From: Dehalococcoidia bacterium UBA1141
GTDB lineage: Bacteria > Chloroflexota > Dehalococcoidia > Lucifugimonadales > UBA3495
NCBI GenBank assembly: GCA_002311385.1
Contig: DCAE01000097.1
Coordinates: 6,451 to 70,450, forward strand
Length of the DNA stretch: 64,000 bases
Direction: 5' to 3'
Part shown: piece after piece, positions 1-8,800 of the stretch
Position numbering within the stretch: the first letter of the stretch is position 1
Layout of the letters: each line of letters opens with the position of its first letter
The notes under the pieces: generated by a model
What the model saw: only the letters and a program-made list of their open reading frames with translations
Database searches by the model: none
Told to the model about the DNA's origin: nothing
Made by a program: the position numbers and the translations under genes

Positions 1-1306
1 CGCGGGTAGACGACCTGGGGCCCGGAGTGCCTTTGGCATACATGACATTACCTCTGACACCAGGGCTGCTCTTGGCGGCGACATCGGCAAATGTTAGGTG
101 CAAGACACCGTCATTATCGATGCCCATGGACACTTCCTGACCCCACGGATCTCCCTCGGAAGTGAAAGCTGTATCTATCAGCCATTGACTCCCGTCCCAG
201 ACCGCCACTTTGACCACGTCTTCGTCGGAATATGACAGGATGGGGTTATCATCGGCGTCCAGTACTACAGGGCTGGTCTTCCTGGCTCCGAGAAATCCCG
301 TGAACACGTTTTCCAGCTTGTCCACCCGTTGGATGTTCCATTGTGAGCCGTCCCAACGGGCGAGCTTGATATACCCGCTGGTATTGGTTTCAGGCTCGTA
401 ATAGCTGATGACAGGGTTGTCCTGGCTATCAATGATCAAAGACGCGTAGCGGCCCACATCGCCTTCGCTGTCAACCGTGGATACCGTCCAACCTGTCCCG
501 TCATTTATAGCGTACTTCAAATCTGCCTCGCCGCCATCGAACCAAACCACGTGGGGACGATCTTGTGAATCCACGGCAATGAAACTGCCGAATTCATAGA
601 CCACCGGCCCACTGCCCACCTCTTCAACGTTCCAGTTTTGACCATCGAAAGTAGCGTATTCCACTCCCGACGTGCCGCCAAACTGGGATGGGTCTATGGA
701 AACTACGTGGGGACGACCGGTGGAATCAATGGCTAAATTATTATCCCATCCGTCGTGACCGGCGTTCTGTATGTTCTCCACCTGCCACCCTCCGTCCACC
801 AACACGGCATAGGCAGCGTCTTCGTTATCGTGATCGTGATAAGAGATTTGCGGCACGCCATCACTGCCGACTTGGATATCCATTGGCCCATAGAAATAGC
901 CGGTGGAGATTGTAGTGATGTCCCAGGCGTCGCCACTTGGAACGGCGTATTTCACGAAGCCCGGCATCGCTTCTAGGATATAGGCGATATGGGGCACCCC
1001 GTTGGCATCTACCGCCAAAGACGGTTTAGCTCCGTTGGTGTCCAGTGTCTCTAGCTGCCAGGTATAGCCGGTGACGGTGCCTGTGTCTGCGTCTGAAGGT
1101 TCACCTCCGGTCGACGCTTCGGGCGCTTCTTCCGTCGGCGTCGATTCGGAAGATGTAATCGTCGTACCAGGGGTATCAGTTGTCGCCGGGACCGAAGAAG
1201 GGGTGGACACGGAAGTGGCGGTAGAACTGCCTCCGCATGCGGCGAACAGGAATACGCCAGCAATCAGCGCAATTCCCAATATCCAAAAACGTTTTATATT
1301 TACCAA
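1..1306 (-). CDS. Secreted beta-propeller lipoprotein (C-terminus beyond window)
   Basis: The frame is open from a TTG start at 1306 to the window edge. AAGGAA lies just upstream of the TTG. The protein starts with a lipoprotein signal: basic N-terminus, hydrophobic stretch, then a lipobox ending F-A-A-C followed by GGS, so it is probably lipid-anchored outside the membrane. A Ser/Thr/Pro-rich linker of about 50 residues follows. After it come repeats of roughly 50-60 residues, each with a pattern like L-K-Y-A ... W ... D-x-x-x-x-P-x-V/I-x-Y/W. Such repeats usually form beta-propeller blades in surface proteins. No catalytic residues are evident and the substrate is unknown. The C-terminus lies outside the window. 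Confidence 0.7.
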   Translation of the reverse strand, partial: MVNIKRFWILGIALIAGVFLFAACGGSSTATSVSTPSSVPATTDTPGTTITSSESTPTEEAPEASTGGEPSDADTGTVTGYTWQLETLDTNGAKPSLAVDANGVPHIAYILEAMPGFVKYAVPSGDAWDITTISTGYFYGPMDIQVGSDGVPQISYHDHDNEDAAYAVLVDGGWQVENIQNAGHDGWDNNLAIDSTGRPHVVSIDPSQFGGTSGVEYATFDGQNWNVEEVGSGPVVYEFGSFIAVDSQDRPHVVWFDGGEADLKYAINDGTGWTVSTVDSEGDVGRYASLIIDSQDNPVISYYEPETNTSGYIKLARWDGSQWNIQRVDKLENVFTGFLGARKTSPVVLDADDNPILSYSDEDVVKVAVWDGSQWLIDTAFTSEGDPWGQEVSMGIDNDGVLHLTFADVAAKSSPGVRGNVMYAKGTPGPRSSTR

Positions 1307-1526
1307 GGTTCCTTCCAGGTTTTTTAACCGATGTACCCATCAATCAGCGGCTTATGCGCTACCCCCAGGAACGCAAAATGCACACTTTGGGCGATCAACC
1401 AATATCACCGGGCAATATCGGTACGGATAACCACCTTACAATCTAAGATGCATCGGCAACTGAAAGGTTGCAAACCAGGGAATTGTTGCGAGTTAGGCAG
1501 CCTGGAAGTCGAGTCTGACGCTATAA

Positions 1527-2753
1527 CTACGGTGTTGGACGCTCGGCAAGCGTCAACTCAGTGGTGCCCTTCAGCCCTCTCGGGTAAAAAACAACGGCAA
1601 TAGTCTCACCGGGAGGGTGCTGCACCAGGAACTTGGACATCTGGCCCGTATTGGAGATGGGCTCACCACCCAATTCGACTATAACGTCTTCCGGGAGCAG
1701 CCCAGCAACGTCCGCAGGCATCCCGGCGCCGATTCGAACAATGACTATTCCCTCCGACACAGGAACGCCTACTCGGCCGGCCAAGGCCGGTGACAGGTTT
1801 ATCGGAGATATACCGAGGAATCCTCGGTCTACGTATCCTCGGGCCTTCAGTTGCTCAACAACAAACTGGGCGTCGCCAATATTGATGGCGAAACCAATGC
1901 CCTAGCTGCCTCTAATCACCGCCGTATTAATCCCAATCACCTCCCCCAGGTTGTTGGACAATGGCCTACCGCTATTACCCGGGTTGATCGATGCGTCGTT
2001 CTGAATCAAATCAACCATCGTCGTTTGAGCGTCCACGGCTATCGACCGGCCCAAGGCGCTTATCACGCCTTTGCTCACCTTAGGCCCGCCCGGCAATCCC
2101 AGGGCATGACCGATGGCTATCACCTCTTGGCCCACTTAGAGGTCTGCCGATTTCCCCAACACCGCCGGTTGCAACCCTTCGGCATCGATCTTAATCACAG
2201 CGGTGTCGGTTCCAGCGTCTCCGCCAATCAATTCGGCGGGGAAGGTCTTTCCGTTGTTAAGCGTGACAGTGATGACTTGAGCATCCCTGATAACGTGATT
2301 GTTGGTGAGGATGAAACCCTCTTTGTCCAAAACGACCCCAGTTCCCACGCCCATGCTGGGCACCGCTTGGTTAATTGCGCCCATAGCCGCAACTTCGGTC
2401 ACGATTTGCACCACTGAGGGTTTAAGTTTCTTAACAACTTCGATTGTTGGGAGGCCACTTGTGGCGAGGCCGCTGACTAAGGGGACGGTGACCGTCGAGA
2501 TAGACGCTGGGGCGGAATTTTCTATCGGCTCATCGCTCTTTGGCGGCTCGGTGCTTTCCGGTTGGGCGTTGCTATCCTCTGTAGCGGGAGGTATTGCAGT
2601 TTCGGTGGGAGTCGTTTGAGGAGCCACTCGGGTGGAAGTGGCAGACACCGTTGTATTCGGGGAAATTTCCGTAGCAGGCGTAACACTTTTGCCGCCGCAC
2701 GCCGAAACGACTAAGACCAGAGCAACGGCACCAAGGGCTGAAATACAGACCGT
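1527..2753 (-). pseudogene. HtrA/DegP-type serine protease, disrupted
   Basis: Three consecutive segments in one frame make up a trypsin-like protease plus PDZ domain. The catalytic His (T-N-N-H-V-I), Asp (D-T-A-V-I-K-I) and Ser (N-P-G-N-S-G-R) are visible, and the C-terminal PDZ contains M-P-A-D-V-A-G-L. The frame is broken by TAA at 2136-2138 (where relatives have Lys or Arg before V-G-Q) and by TAG at 1902-1904 (just before the G-I-G-F-A-I strand). A lipoprotein signal ending V-S-A-C-G-G lies in frame at about 2699, but no ATG, GTG or TTG precedes it; ACG at 2753 is a possible mutated start. The usual G-N-S-G-G-P is G-N-S-G-R-P. Several independent lesions point to a decayed gene. Confidence 0.8.
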
Positions 2754-2907
2754 CCAAGCATGGCTATTGCCTCTTTCCCAGTCCCGAATTAGCTTTCATC
2801 AACAACGGGAGCGGAAAACCGAAACTATTTACAGATACTCATACATTCTAAATGTTGGGAATCTGTGAATACTAATCGCCGGGGCCGGTGAAGTCAGTGA
2901 AGCCGGG

Positions 2908-2938
2908 AAAAAAAGAGGCTGACCTGACGGTCAACCTC
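2908..2938 (-). terminator. Rho-independent terminator after tRNA-Ala
   Basis: On the minus strand a hairpin with arms GAGGTTGACC and GGTCAGCCTC (2915-2938) is followed by seven T (2908-2914). It sits about 65 bp downstream of the tRNA and would end its transcript. Confidence 0.8.
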
Positions 2939-3003
2939 TAAATAATTCGTCTATTGAATCCACGCATTTTTTAATTCTGATTGTTTTGACCAAGTTGCGG
3001 ATT

Positions 3004-3079
3004 TGGTGGAGCTGGTGGGGGTCGAACCCACTACCTCTTCAATGCCATTGAAGCGCTCTCCCAGTTGAGCTACAGCCCC
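3004..3079 (-). tRNA. tRNA-Ala (anticodon GGC)
   Basis: The minus strand folds as a full cloverleaf. The acceptor arms are GGGGCTG and CAGCTCC, the D arm is GCTC/GAGC, the anticodon stem is CTTCA/TGAAG with loop ATGGCAT (anticodon GGC), and the T arm is GTGGG TTCGACC CCCAC. The discriminator is A. CCA is encoded in the DNA at 3004-3006. It reads the alanine codon GCC. Confidence 0.95.
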
Positions 3080-3177
3080 ACATCCAGGCGAAAAGCCTAG
3101 CTACCAATATAGCAATTCATGCGTAGCCTGGCAACCGTCATCCGTGCCGATTGCCGGGCTAAAAGGTCAAATCCTAT

Positions 3178-4095
3178 TTATGAGTTGCGATGAAATTTCA
3201 CCACCCGACGGGTCCGGCCCCAGTCTCCGGGCATGACCACGTAAAGGTCTTTGTGGGAGTCCACCCAGATTCCGTGACAGGAGCGGTGCAGTTCGCTGCC
3301 CCATTGAGCCAGGAGCTCGCCGTCCAAAGTAAGGATGCTGACGAGACCACCATTGTGTTCGGGAATATAAACCACATCATCGTCGTCTACGCAGAAAAGC
3401 GCAGGGCCGATTAGCTTAGTAGGCCAGGTGTTCAGGTGTTCGCCGTCTTGATTGAAAACCTGCACTCGGTCGTTCTCCCGGTCAGCCACCAAGACCCGGC
3501 CTTGGCGGTCAATCCAGACCCCGTGGGGCAGGTTGAATTCACCATCGCCGGTTCCCGGCTCACCCCAAGACATGATGTGCTGGCCTTGGGCGTTGAACTT
3601 GTGGACCCTGGCGTTGGCATAGCCATCGGCAATGAATATGTCTCCGGCGGGATTAAATGCGATACCGGCAGGCATGTTGAATGGCGGGCCACCGTGGGTC
3701 ACGCTCTGGAAGGCGGTGGAAGACAGGTCGTCAGCGGCTACACCGGTGTCAGAGCGGAAGCCCTTGGTCCCGATGGTCATCAGAGGAGTGCCGTCATTGG
3801 TGAATTTCATTACTTGATGGTTGTTTCGATCCACCAGCCAGACATTGTCCTCCGGGTCAAGCAAAATAGCGTGGGCAAAAGCAATCAGACCAGCGCCCCA
3901 TGAAGATAGATAGTTGCCCTCCCGGTCAAACACCACGATGGGGTGCTCCGGGTCTCGATTGAAGCAGTAGATTCGGTCTTGAGAGTCTCCCGCCACCGCC
4001 GCCGCCGGCATTTCCCACCCATCGGGCAGGTTCACCCAGTTTTCATCCAGCGTATAGGTGTATTTTCCCGAGCCAACAGTGTTTGCCGTAGTCAC
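3178..4095 (-). CDS. NHL-repeat beta-propeller protein
   Basis: A protein of about 305 residues made of NHL-type repeats, for example P-H-G-V-W-I-D followed by G-R-V-L-V-A-D-R-E-N-D-R-V-Q-V-F, then the same pattern again near M-P-A-G-I-A-F and H-G-I-W-V-D. Such proteins fold as six-bladed propellers and include lyases of the peptidylglycine amidoglycolate type as well as non-enzymatic scaffolds. No signal peptide is seen. GTG at 4095 is preferred because AAGGAG sits 8 nt upstream; TTG at 4101 is only 2 nt from that site. The SMP-30-like gene ends 70 bp upstream on the same strand, so the two propeller proteins are probably co-transcribed. The substrate cannot be read from the sequence. Confidence 0.8.
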   Translation of the reverse strand: MTTANTVGSGKYTYTLDENWVNLPDGWEMPAAAVAGDSQDRIYCFNRDPEHPIVVFDREGNYLSSWGAGLIAFAHAILLDPEDNVWLVDRNNHQVMKFTNDGTPLMTIGTKGFRSDTGVAADDLSSTAFQSVTHGGPPFNMPAGIAFNPAGDIFIADGYANARVHKFNAQGQHIMSWGEPGTGDGEFNLPHGVWIDRQGRVLVADRENDRVQVFNQDGEHLNTWPTKLIGPALFCVDDDDVVYIPEHNGGLVSILTLDGELLAQWGSELHRSCHGIWVDSHKDLYVVMPGDWGRTRRVVKFHRNS

Positions 4096-4165
4096 TTTCA
4101 ATGCTCCTTTTCGGTCAAATAGTCAGGAGAATGGTTGCTCGTCCAATTAACCGGAATTCTTGCGA

Positions 4166-5059
4166 TTAGTAAGGCTTGATTCCCGGAGTTTTCACCCTGA
4201 CGCTATAAAGGGAATCTCCGGGGGTGGTAAATATCGTCCGGAAATCCTCCCCTCCGAAGGCCAAGTTGCGTGGAGCTGTACCATTGCCAATCACCCCTAG
4301 CTTGTTGCCCTGGGGGTCGAAAACCCACACACCGGCGGGGCCCGTGCAATATACCCGGCCTTCCACGTCCACCTTCAAGCCGTCGGGAAGACCCTCGTCG
4401 GCAGACGACATGTCGGCGAAAATCCGGTTGTTGACCAGGGACCCGTCGGGGGCGACATCAAAGGCGCGAATCTTCATGTGGGCACACATCTCGCCCCGTT
4501 CTCTCTCGCCAAAGCATTCCTCGCTGACCCGGGTGATGGACACGTACATCACCGACTCATCGGGGGAAAACGCAAGGCCATTTGGGTACTCGCAACCGTC
4601 TGTAGCCAGATGGAGCTCTCCGTCCGGGGCAATACGGAACACCCCTGCGAAACCGTACTGACGGTCATTCGCTGGGACACGCAACGAGGGGTCGGTGAAG
4701 TAGATGCTTCTGTCAGACCGGCACACTACGTCGTTGGGCCTGTTCAGAAGTTTACCCTGATACCGGTCGGCGATGGTTGTGATTGTGCCGTCGGAGTTGG
4801 ACCTGGTGACAGACCGGTGTTCTCCCTCGCACATGATTAGGTTGCCATCACGGTCGAAGGTGCAACCGTTTCCCTCGCCTGTATCTTCTCTGAGAACCGA
4901 TATGCCGGCATTTGGGTCCCATTTCAGCAATCGGCCACCAAGGTCCACTAGTGTCAGGTAGCCGCCGGGGTGCCACAAGGGGCCTTCGGTGGCGCCCAGT
5001 CCGCTGGCAAGTAATGTGTGTTCTGGCGATTCCAAGATACTGGAGAGGTCGTCTGGCAT
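4166..5059 (-). CDS. SMP-30/gluconolactonase family lactone hydrolase
   Basis: A 297-residue member of the SMP-30/gluconolaconase/LRE family, which hydrolyses sugar or aromatic lactones with a divalent metal. Diagnostic segments are T-E-G-P-L-W near the N-terminus (metal-binding Glu), R-P-N-D-V-V in the middle (metal-binding Asn), Y-P-N-G-L-A-F-S (second Asn) and G-L-P-D-G-L-K-V-D (Asp). All four expected ligands are present, so the enzyme is probably active. ATG at 5059 has GGAGGA 5 nt upstream and is preferred over a longer 311-residue reading. It leads an apparent two-gene unit with the downstream NHL protein and is divergent from the amidase pair at 5.3-7.0 kb. Confidence 0.85.
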   Translation of the reverse strand: MPDDLSSILESPEHTLLASGLGATEGPLWHPGGYLTLVDLGGRLLKWDPNAGISVLREDTGEGNGCTFDRDGNLIMCEGEHRSVTRSNSDGTITTIADRYQGKLLNRPNDVVCRSDRSIYFTDPSLRVPANDRQYGFAGVFRIAPDGELHLATDGCEYPNGLAFSPDESVMYVSITRVSEECFGERERGEMCAHMKIRAFDVAPDGSLVNNRIFADMSSADEGLPDGLKVDVEGRVYCTGPAGVWVFDPQGNKLGVIGNGTAPRNLAFGGEDFRTIFTTPGDSLYSVRVKTPGIKPY

Positions 5060-5181
5060 GAGAGTCCTCCGGTAAATTATGAGAGGGGTTTTGAAGACCA
5101 ACCACAGCTAATCAGGCACGACGGCTGGCGGGATTATAGCAGGATGGGTAACCAGTGTATATTGCGCAGACCATCGGACAA

Positions 5182-5202
5182 CAATTGTTTAAGTGACAAT
5201 TG
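5182..5202. promoter_or_regulatory. Operator-like inverted repeat between divergent genes
   Basis: CAATTGT (5182-5188) and ACAATTG (5196-5202) form a perfect 7-bp inverted repeat with a 7-bp spacer. It lies in the 282-bp gap between the divergent SMP-30-like gene and the small amidase-partner gene, where a shared repressor would bind. No regulator gene is adjacent. Confidence 0.35.
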
Positions 5203-5341
5203 ACCGCTTCGATTTAGTCCACTAGAATTCGGCAATTACTCGGGCATCGCTGGATTAAGGGGCGCTGTTTCGGTTTTTTGTTCAACTAGGTCTACGGTTA
5301 GCTCAGCAGGCAACAGAAAAATAACTAAAAGGTGGCCCATC

Positions 5342-5530
5342 ATGTCTGGTATAGGCTCCGGATTCTCTCAACAGGAAATCCTCGTCCAGTTGACCAGTGA
5401 GGCGCAAAGACGCTGGGGTAATGACCGGGCGGAACAAATCAAGACATATCTGGAGAACACGGCCAAACAAATCTTCGAAACCGAAAACTCGCTTCCAGTA
5501 CCCGAGATTGAACCGGGGTATTTCCAATAG
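5342..5530 (+). CDS. Small GatC/AtzG-like amidase partner protein
   Basis: A 62-residue protein starting at ATG 5342 with AAAAGGTGG upstream. It ends 86 bp before the amidase gene on the same strand. The C-terminus E-I-E-P-G-Y-F resembles the E-P-x-x-x-F ending of AtzG/DUF4089 small subunits, which are GatC-like proteins that accompany amidase-signature enzymes. The centre (R-A-E-Q-I-K-T-Y-L-E-N-T-A) is predicted helical, as in GatC. I infer a helper or small subunit for the downstream amidase. Homology is suggested only by the short C-terminal pattern and the gene order. Confidence 0.55.
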   Translation: MSGIGSGFSQQEILVQLTSEAQRRWGNDRAEQIKTYLENTAKQIFETENSLPVPEIEPGYFQ

Positions 5531-5616
5531 CCTTTTATATGCAACATGTTGACGATGAGCCTGATTCACCATATTTGCGTCCGTATTCACCATATTTTGG
5601 TTAGAAAGGAGAGAAC

Positions 5617-6975
5617 ATGCCGGAGCCGTTCAGCCTAGGTGTGGCCGGAGCAGCAAAAGATATTAGAGACAAAGGTCTTTCTCCCGTAACCTTGGCGGAA
5701 TCTTTATTGGACCGCATCGACACCTTGGACCCGGCGCTAAAAGCCTGGGTCACCATTGACCGGGAAGAAGTGATTAGCACCGCCCACGAGTTGGAGCAAG
5801 AGCTAACTGAAAAGGGTCCCAGGGGACCTATTCACGGTGTGCCGGTGGGGCTAAAGGACATTTTTTACACCGAGGGAATGCTCACCGCCGCAGGGTCGCG
5901 GATTTACGCCGATTTCGTGCCTAAATACGATGCCACCACCGTCACCAAGATCAAGGAGGCCGGGGGAATCATACTTGGCAAGGCCGTGACCACAGAGTTC
6001 GCCATGGCCGACCCTTCGCCTTCTATAAACCCTTGGAACAAGACCCACACTCCGGGCGGGTCCAGCAGCGGATCGTCGGTGGCGGTGGCTGCCCGCATGT
6101 GCGCCGCAGCCTTGGGGTCTCAGACCGGTGGTTCCACCTGCCGCCCGGCGGCCTACAACGGCATCGTTGGATTGAAAGCGACCTACGGGCGCATCAGCCG
6201 CTACGGAGTGGTGCCGGTGAGTTGGTCGTTGGACACCGTGGGCATTCTTGTTCGAAACGTGGAAGACGCCGCTGTAATGCTTCAGGTATTGGCGGGATAT
6301 GACGAGAAGGACCCTGGGTCCGCCAATGTGCCCGTCCCTGATTATCTGAAAGAAATGAGCGAACTGGACCGGCCACCAAGAATCGGCTTGATCAAAGAAT
6401 ATTACTCTGATAAATCCAGCGCAGAAATCTGGAGTCACACACAAGATGTGGCACAGCAACTAGCCAAAGCCGGCGCTGATATCGTGGAGATTGGCCTACC
6501 CAAAAGCTTTGCCACAGCCCACGACTGCCAGAGAATCGTCAGCAACGTAGAGTGCGCCGCTTTCCATGAGCAGTGGCACCGGGAGCGTGCCGACGATTAT
6601 GGAGCGAAGCTGCGGGCGAACATCGAAGTGGGTATGCTCATACCCGGCATACGTTACGTTCAAGCCCAACGTCTGCGCCGGGAGTTCCGCCAAGACATGG
6701 TGGAGATGGTCAAACAGGTTGATGCCGTGATGACCCCCTCGGCGCCCACACCGGCCCCCCTTGGCCTGGAGAGCACCGGCGACCCGGCATTTCAGCAACC
6801 CTGGACCTCCAGCGGACTGCCCAGTATCGCCGTTCCTTCTGGGATTAACAGCGACGGGCTACCCTTGTCGGTTCAGTTTGGTGGCCTCCCTTTTGAAGAG
6901 GGGGCTCTGCTGGCAGCTGCAAAGTGGTGTGAAAACGCCTTGGGAGTAGAGTTGTCGCCGCCGGATTTTAGCTAG
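5617..6975 (+). CDS. Amidase signature family hydrolase
   Basis: A 452-residue amidase of the Ser-cisSer-Lys family. The catalytic Lys is about residue 80 (G-L-K-D), the cis-Ser lies in G-G-S-S-S-G-S (147-153) and the nucleophile is Ser173 in G-S-Q-T-G-G-S. Length matches the family. The start has AAAGGAGAG 5-6 nt upstream. These enzymes hydrolyse carboxamides or ureides; AtzE-type relatives that pair with a GatC-like protein act on biuret-like compounds, but the substrate here is not determinable. The small upstream protein probably belongs to the same transcript. It is paralogous to the amidase at 9.8-11.2 kb, with similar C-terminal blocks such as P-W-T-S-S-G-L-P. Confidence 0.9.
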   Translation: MPEPFSLGVAGAAKDIRDKGLSPVTLAESLLDRIDTLDPALKAWVTIDREEVISTAHELEQELTEKGPRGPIHGVPVGLKDIFYTEGMLTAAGSRIYADFVPKYDATTVTKIKEAGGIILGKAVTTEFAMADPSPSINPWNKTHTPGGSSSGSSVAVAARMCAAALGSQTGGSTCRPAAYNGIVGLKATYGRISRYGVVPVSWSLDTVGILVRNVEDAAVMLQVLAGYDEKDPGSANVPVPDYLKEMSELDRPPRIGLIKEYYSDKSSAEIWSHTQDVAQQLAKAGADIVEIGLPKSFATAHDCQRIVSNVECAAFHEQWHRERADDYGAKLRANIEVGMLIPGIRYVQAQRLRREFRQDMVEMVKQVDAVMTPSAPTPAPLGLESTGDPAFQQPWTSSGLPSIAVPSGINSDGLPLSVQFGGLPFEEGALLAAAKWCENALGVELSPPDFS

Positions 6976-7041
6976 ATTGGGATCATATTTTTCGCTGTCG
7001 TCCCAAACACTAGGGTCTGGCTAATAGGTTCTAGTATTAAA

Positions 7042-7095
7042 GGTGCGCCACGCCCGGATTCTTCGCCGCTGCGGCTGGCTCAGAATGACAATAAT
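7042..7095. repeat. Dispersed repeat, GGATTCTTCGC...TCAGAATGACA type
   Basis: The 7.0-7.28 kb gap holds no gene but carries GGATTCTTCGCC ... GGCTCAGAATGACA. Related copies are at about 11281-11325 (GATTCCTCTTCGCTGCGCTC) and, as an inverted pair, at about 61216-61296. It is noncoding and resembles genome-wide REP-like elements. Confidence 0.5.
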
Positions 7096-7282
7096 AATGA
7101 TTTGATTGGCTACTGAATATTTTCCACACCGACGACTTTCGATTTGTAAACGATTGATAAACCATTTCAATCAGCCCCGCATCTAAATTGAGTGCGCTAA
7201 ATGTGCAGAAATGATACAGAACTAAAACAATCTTGCACGCAGCCCGTAAGACATAGGGTGATGGGCTCTAGGTTTGGGGGAA

Positions 7283-8725
7283 ATGGCTAAATCTTCTTAT
7301 GACTTGGTGGTTATTGGCGCAGGCTCGGCAGGATTGACCGCCGCTGAATTTAGTGCCCAACTTGGCCAGCGGGTTGCTCTAATCGAGAAGATCCGAATCG
7401 GCGGCGACTGTACGTGGAGCGGGTGCGTTCCCAGCAAAGCCTTGCTTAAAGCCGCCAAACTTGCTCATCAGATGCGGACATCTCAGCAATATGGGCTCGG
7501 CATGGGTGAGGCTAGAGTGGATTTCAGCGCCGTGATGGAGCGGGTTAGCGGCGTTGTGGACCAGGTTTATCAGGGAGAGACCCCTGAAGTTCTGCAAGGA
7601 AAGGGCATAGAAGTAATAGAGGGTAGCGCCCGATTTCTTGACTCAAAAACCCTTGCAATAGAGCCGCCCAACCCAAGCGAAGCCAGCTTCAACTTGACCG
7701 CACGACGTTTCATCATCGCCACTGGGGCAAAACCCTTTGTGCCGCCCATACCGGGTTTGGAAGAAGTTGACTACCTGACCTATGAAACGGTATGGGCATT
7801 GCGCGAATTGCCAGCCAGGCTAATCGTTGTGGGCGCCGGGCCCATTGGGTGCGAGTTGGCCCAGGCGTTTTGCCGCCTGGGTTCCAGTGTAATCTTGATC
7901 GAGGGAGCAGACCGAATCTTGCTCCAAGACGAGCCGGAAGTGGCCGAATTGCTGTCCCGTCAACTGACCCAAGAGGGTGTCGATCTGCGCCTGGGCTCAG
8001 CGGTACAGCGCGCTTGGCAAGGTGACGACGGTATTCATGTGGACTTGGGGGGCAGCGAGGTGGTGGGGGACGCTCTATTGATGTCGGTGGGCCGCTCAGC
8101 AAACGTCACCGGCCTGGGTTTGGACGAGGCTGGCGTGGCATACACTGCAAAGGGCATTCAGGTGAATAACCGTCTGCGCACCAGCCAGAAGCGCATCTTG
8201 GCCGCAGGCGATTGCGCCGGGGGTTTTCAATTCACCCACTATGCGGCTTGGCAAGGATTCATGGCAGTTCGCAACGCCCTCATGCCCGGCCTTTCCGTGA
8301 GGGCTGTCCTTGACCGCGTGCCTTGGACGACGTTTACCGACCCGGAAGTAGCCCACGTGGGCTACACCGAAAGCCAGGCCCGGGCCAAGCTAGGCAGTAG
8401 TGTGGTGGTGAGCACATTCCCCATGGAGCGGGTGGACCGGGCGATAACCGAGGGCGATACTTCGGGATTTATCAAGGTTATTCACCGCCCCAACGGGAAG
8501 ATTCTCGGAGCCACTATCGTATCGGCCAGGGCCGGAGAAATGATTCACGAGTATGCCCTGGCAATGGACAAAGGGCTCAGGATTCGGCACTTGGCGGAAT
8601 CAATCCACGTATATCCAACCTATTCACTGGGCACCATGCAACTGGCCGCCCAAGTCAGAGTGAACCAAGTTATGGAAGGGACCACCGGGAAATTCCTGAA
8701 AGGCTTGACGAAGTTGGCGCGCTAG
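7283..8725 (+). CDS. FAD-dependent pyridine nucleotide-disulfide oxidoreductase (mercuric reductase / lipoamide dehydrogenase-like)
   Basis: A flavoprotein of about 480 residues. FAD is bound at V-I-G-A-G-S-A-G-L near the N-terminus. The redox disulfide is G-G-D-C-T-W-S-G-C-V-P-S-K. NAD(P)H is bound at V-V-G-A-G-P-I-G-C-E-L-A. The second FAD contact is A-A-G-D-C-A-G. The C-terminal interface domain carries H-V-Y-P-T-Y, at the position of the catalytic H-P-T of lipoamide dehydrogenases. It lacks an N-terminal metal-binding domain and a C-terminal vicinal Cys pair, so mercury reduction is unlikely. No lipoyl-dehydrogenase complex genes are nearby; the role is unassigned. TTG at 7274 is an alternative start, since GGGGG is only 2 nt from this ATG. 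Confidence 0.85.
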   Translation: MAKSSYDLVVIGAGSAGLTAAEFSAQLGQRVALIEKIRIGGDCTWSGCVPSKALLKAAKLAHQMRTSQQYGLGMGEARVDFSAVMERVSGVVDQVYQGETPEVLQGKGIEVIEGSARFLDSKTLAIEPPNPSEASFNLTARRFIIATGAKPFVPPIPGLEEVDYLTYETVWALRELPARLIVVGAGPIGCELAQAFCRLGSSVILIEGADRILLQDEPEVAELLSRQLTQEGVDLRLGSAVQRAWQGDDGIHVDLGGSEVVGDALLMSVGRSANVTGLGLDEAGVAYTAKGIQVNNRLRTSQKRILAAGDCAGGFQFTHYAAWQGFMAVRNALMPGLSVRAVLDRVPWTTFTDPEVAHVGYTESQARAKLGSSVVVSTFPMERVDRAITEGDTSGFIKVIHRPNGKILGATIVSARAGEMIHEYALAMDKGLRIRHLAESIHVYPTYSLGTMQLAAQVRVNQVMEGTTGKFLKGLTKLAR

Positions 8726-8735
8726 ATTACCCGTG

Positions 8736-8772
8736 AATAAAAAGGAGGCGCATGACTTAGTCGATTCGCCTC
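8736..8772 (-). terminator. Terminator of the cyclase-family gene
   Basis: Read on the minus strand, GAGGCG ... CGCCTC (8745-8772, with additional paired bases inside) is followed by a T-rich run (8736-8743). It lies between two convergent genes and may act weakly in the other direction too. Confidence 0.55.
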
Positions 8773-8800
8773 TTAAGTATGGGTAGCTGGGTGAAAACGG

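Noticed and set aside
2136..2138. TAA in the HtrA gene as a recoded codon
   Set aside because: The codon is TAA at a non-catalytic position, with a second stop (TAG) later and no start codon, so decay is simpler.
3436..3903. Long ORF opposite the NHL-repeat gene
   Set aside because: It is the complementary shadow of a clear NHL protein and lacks recognisable motifs.
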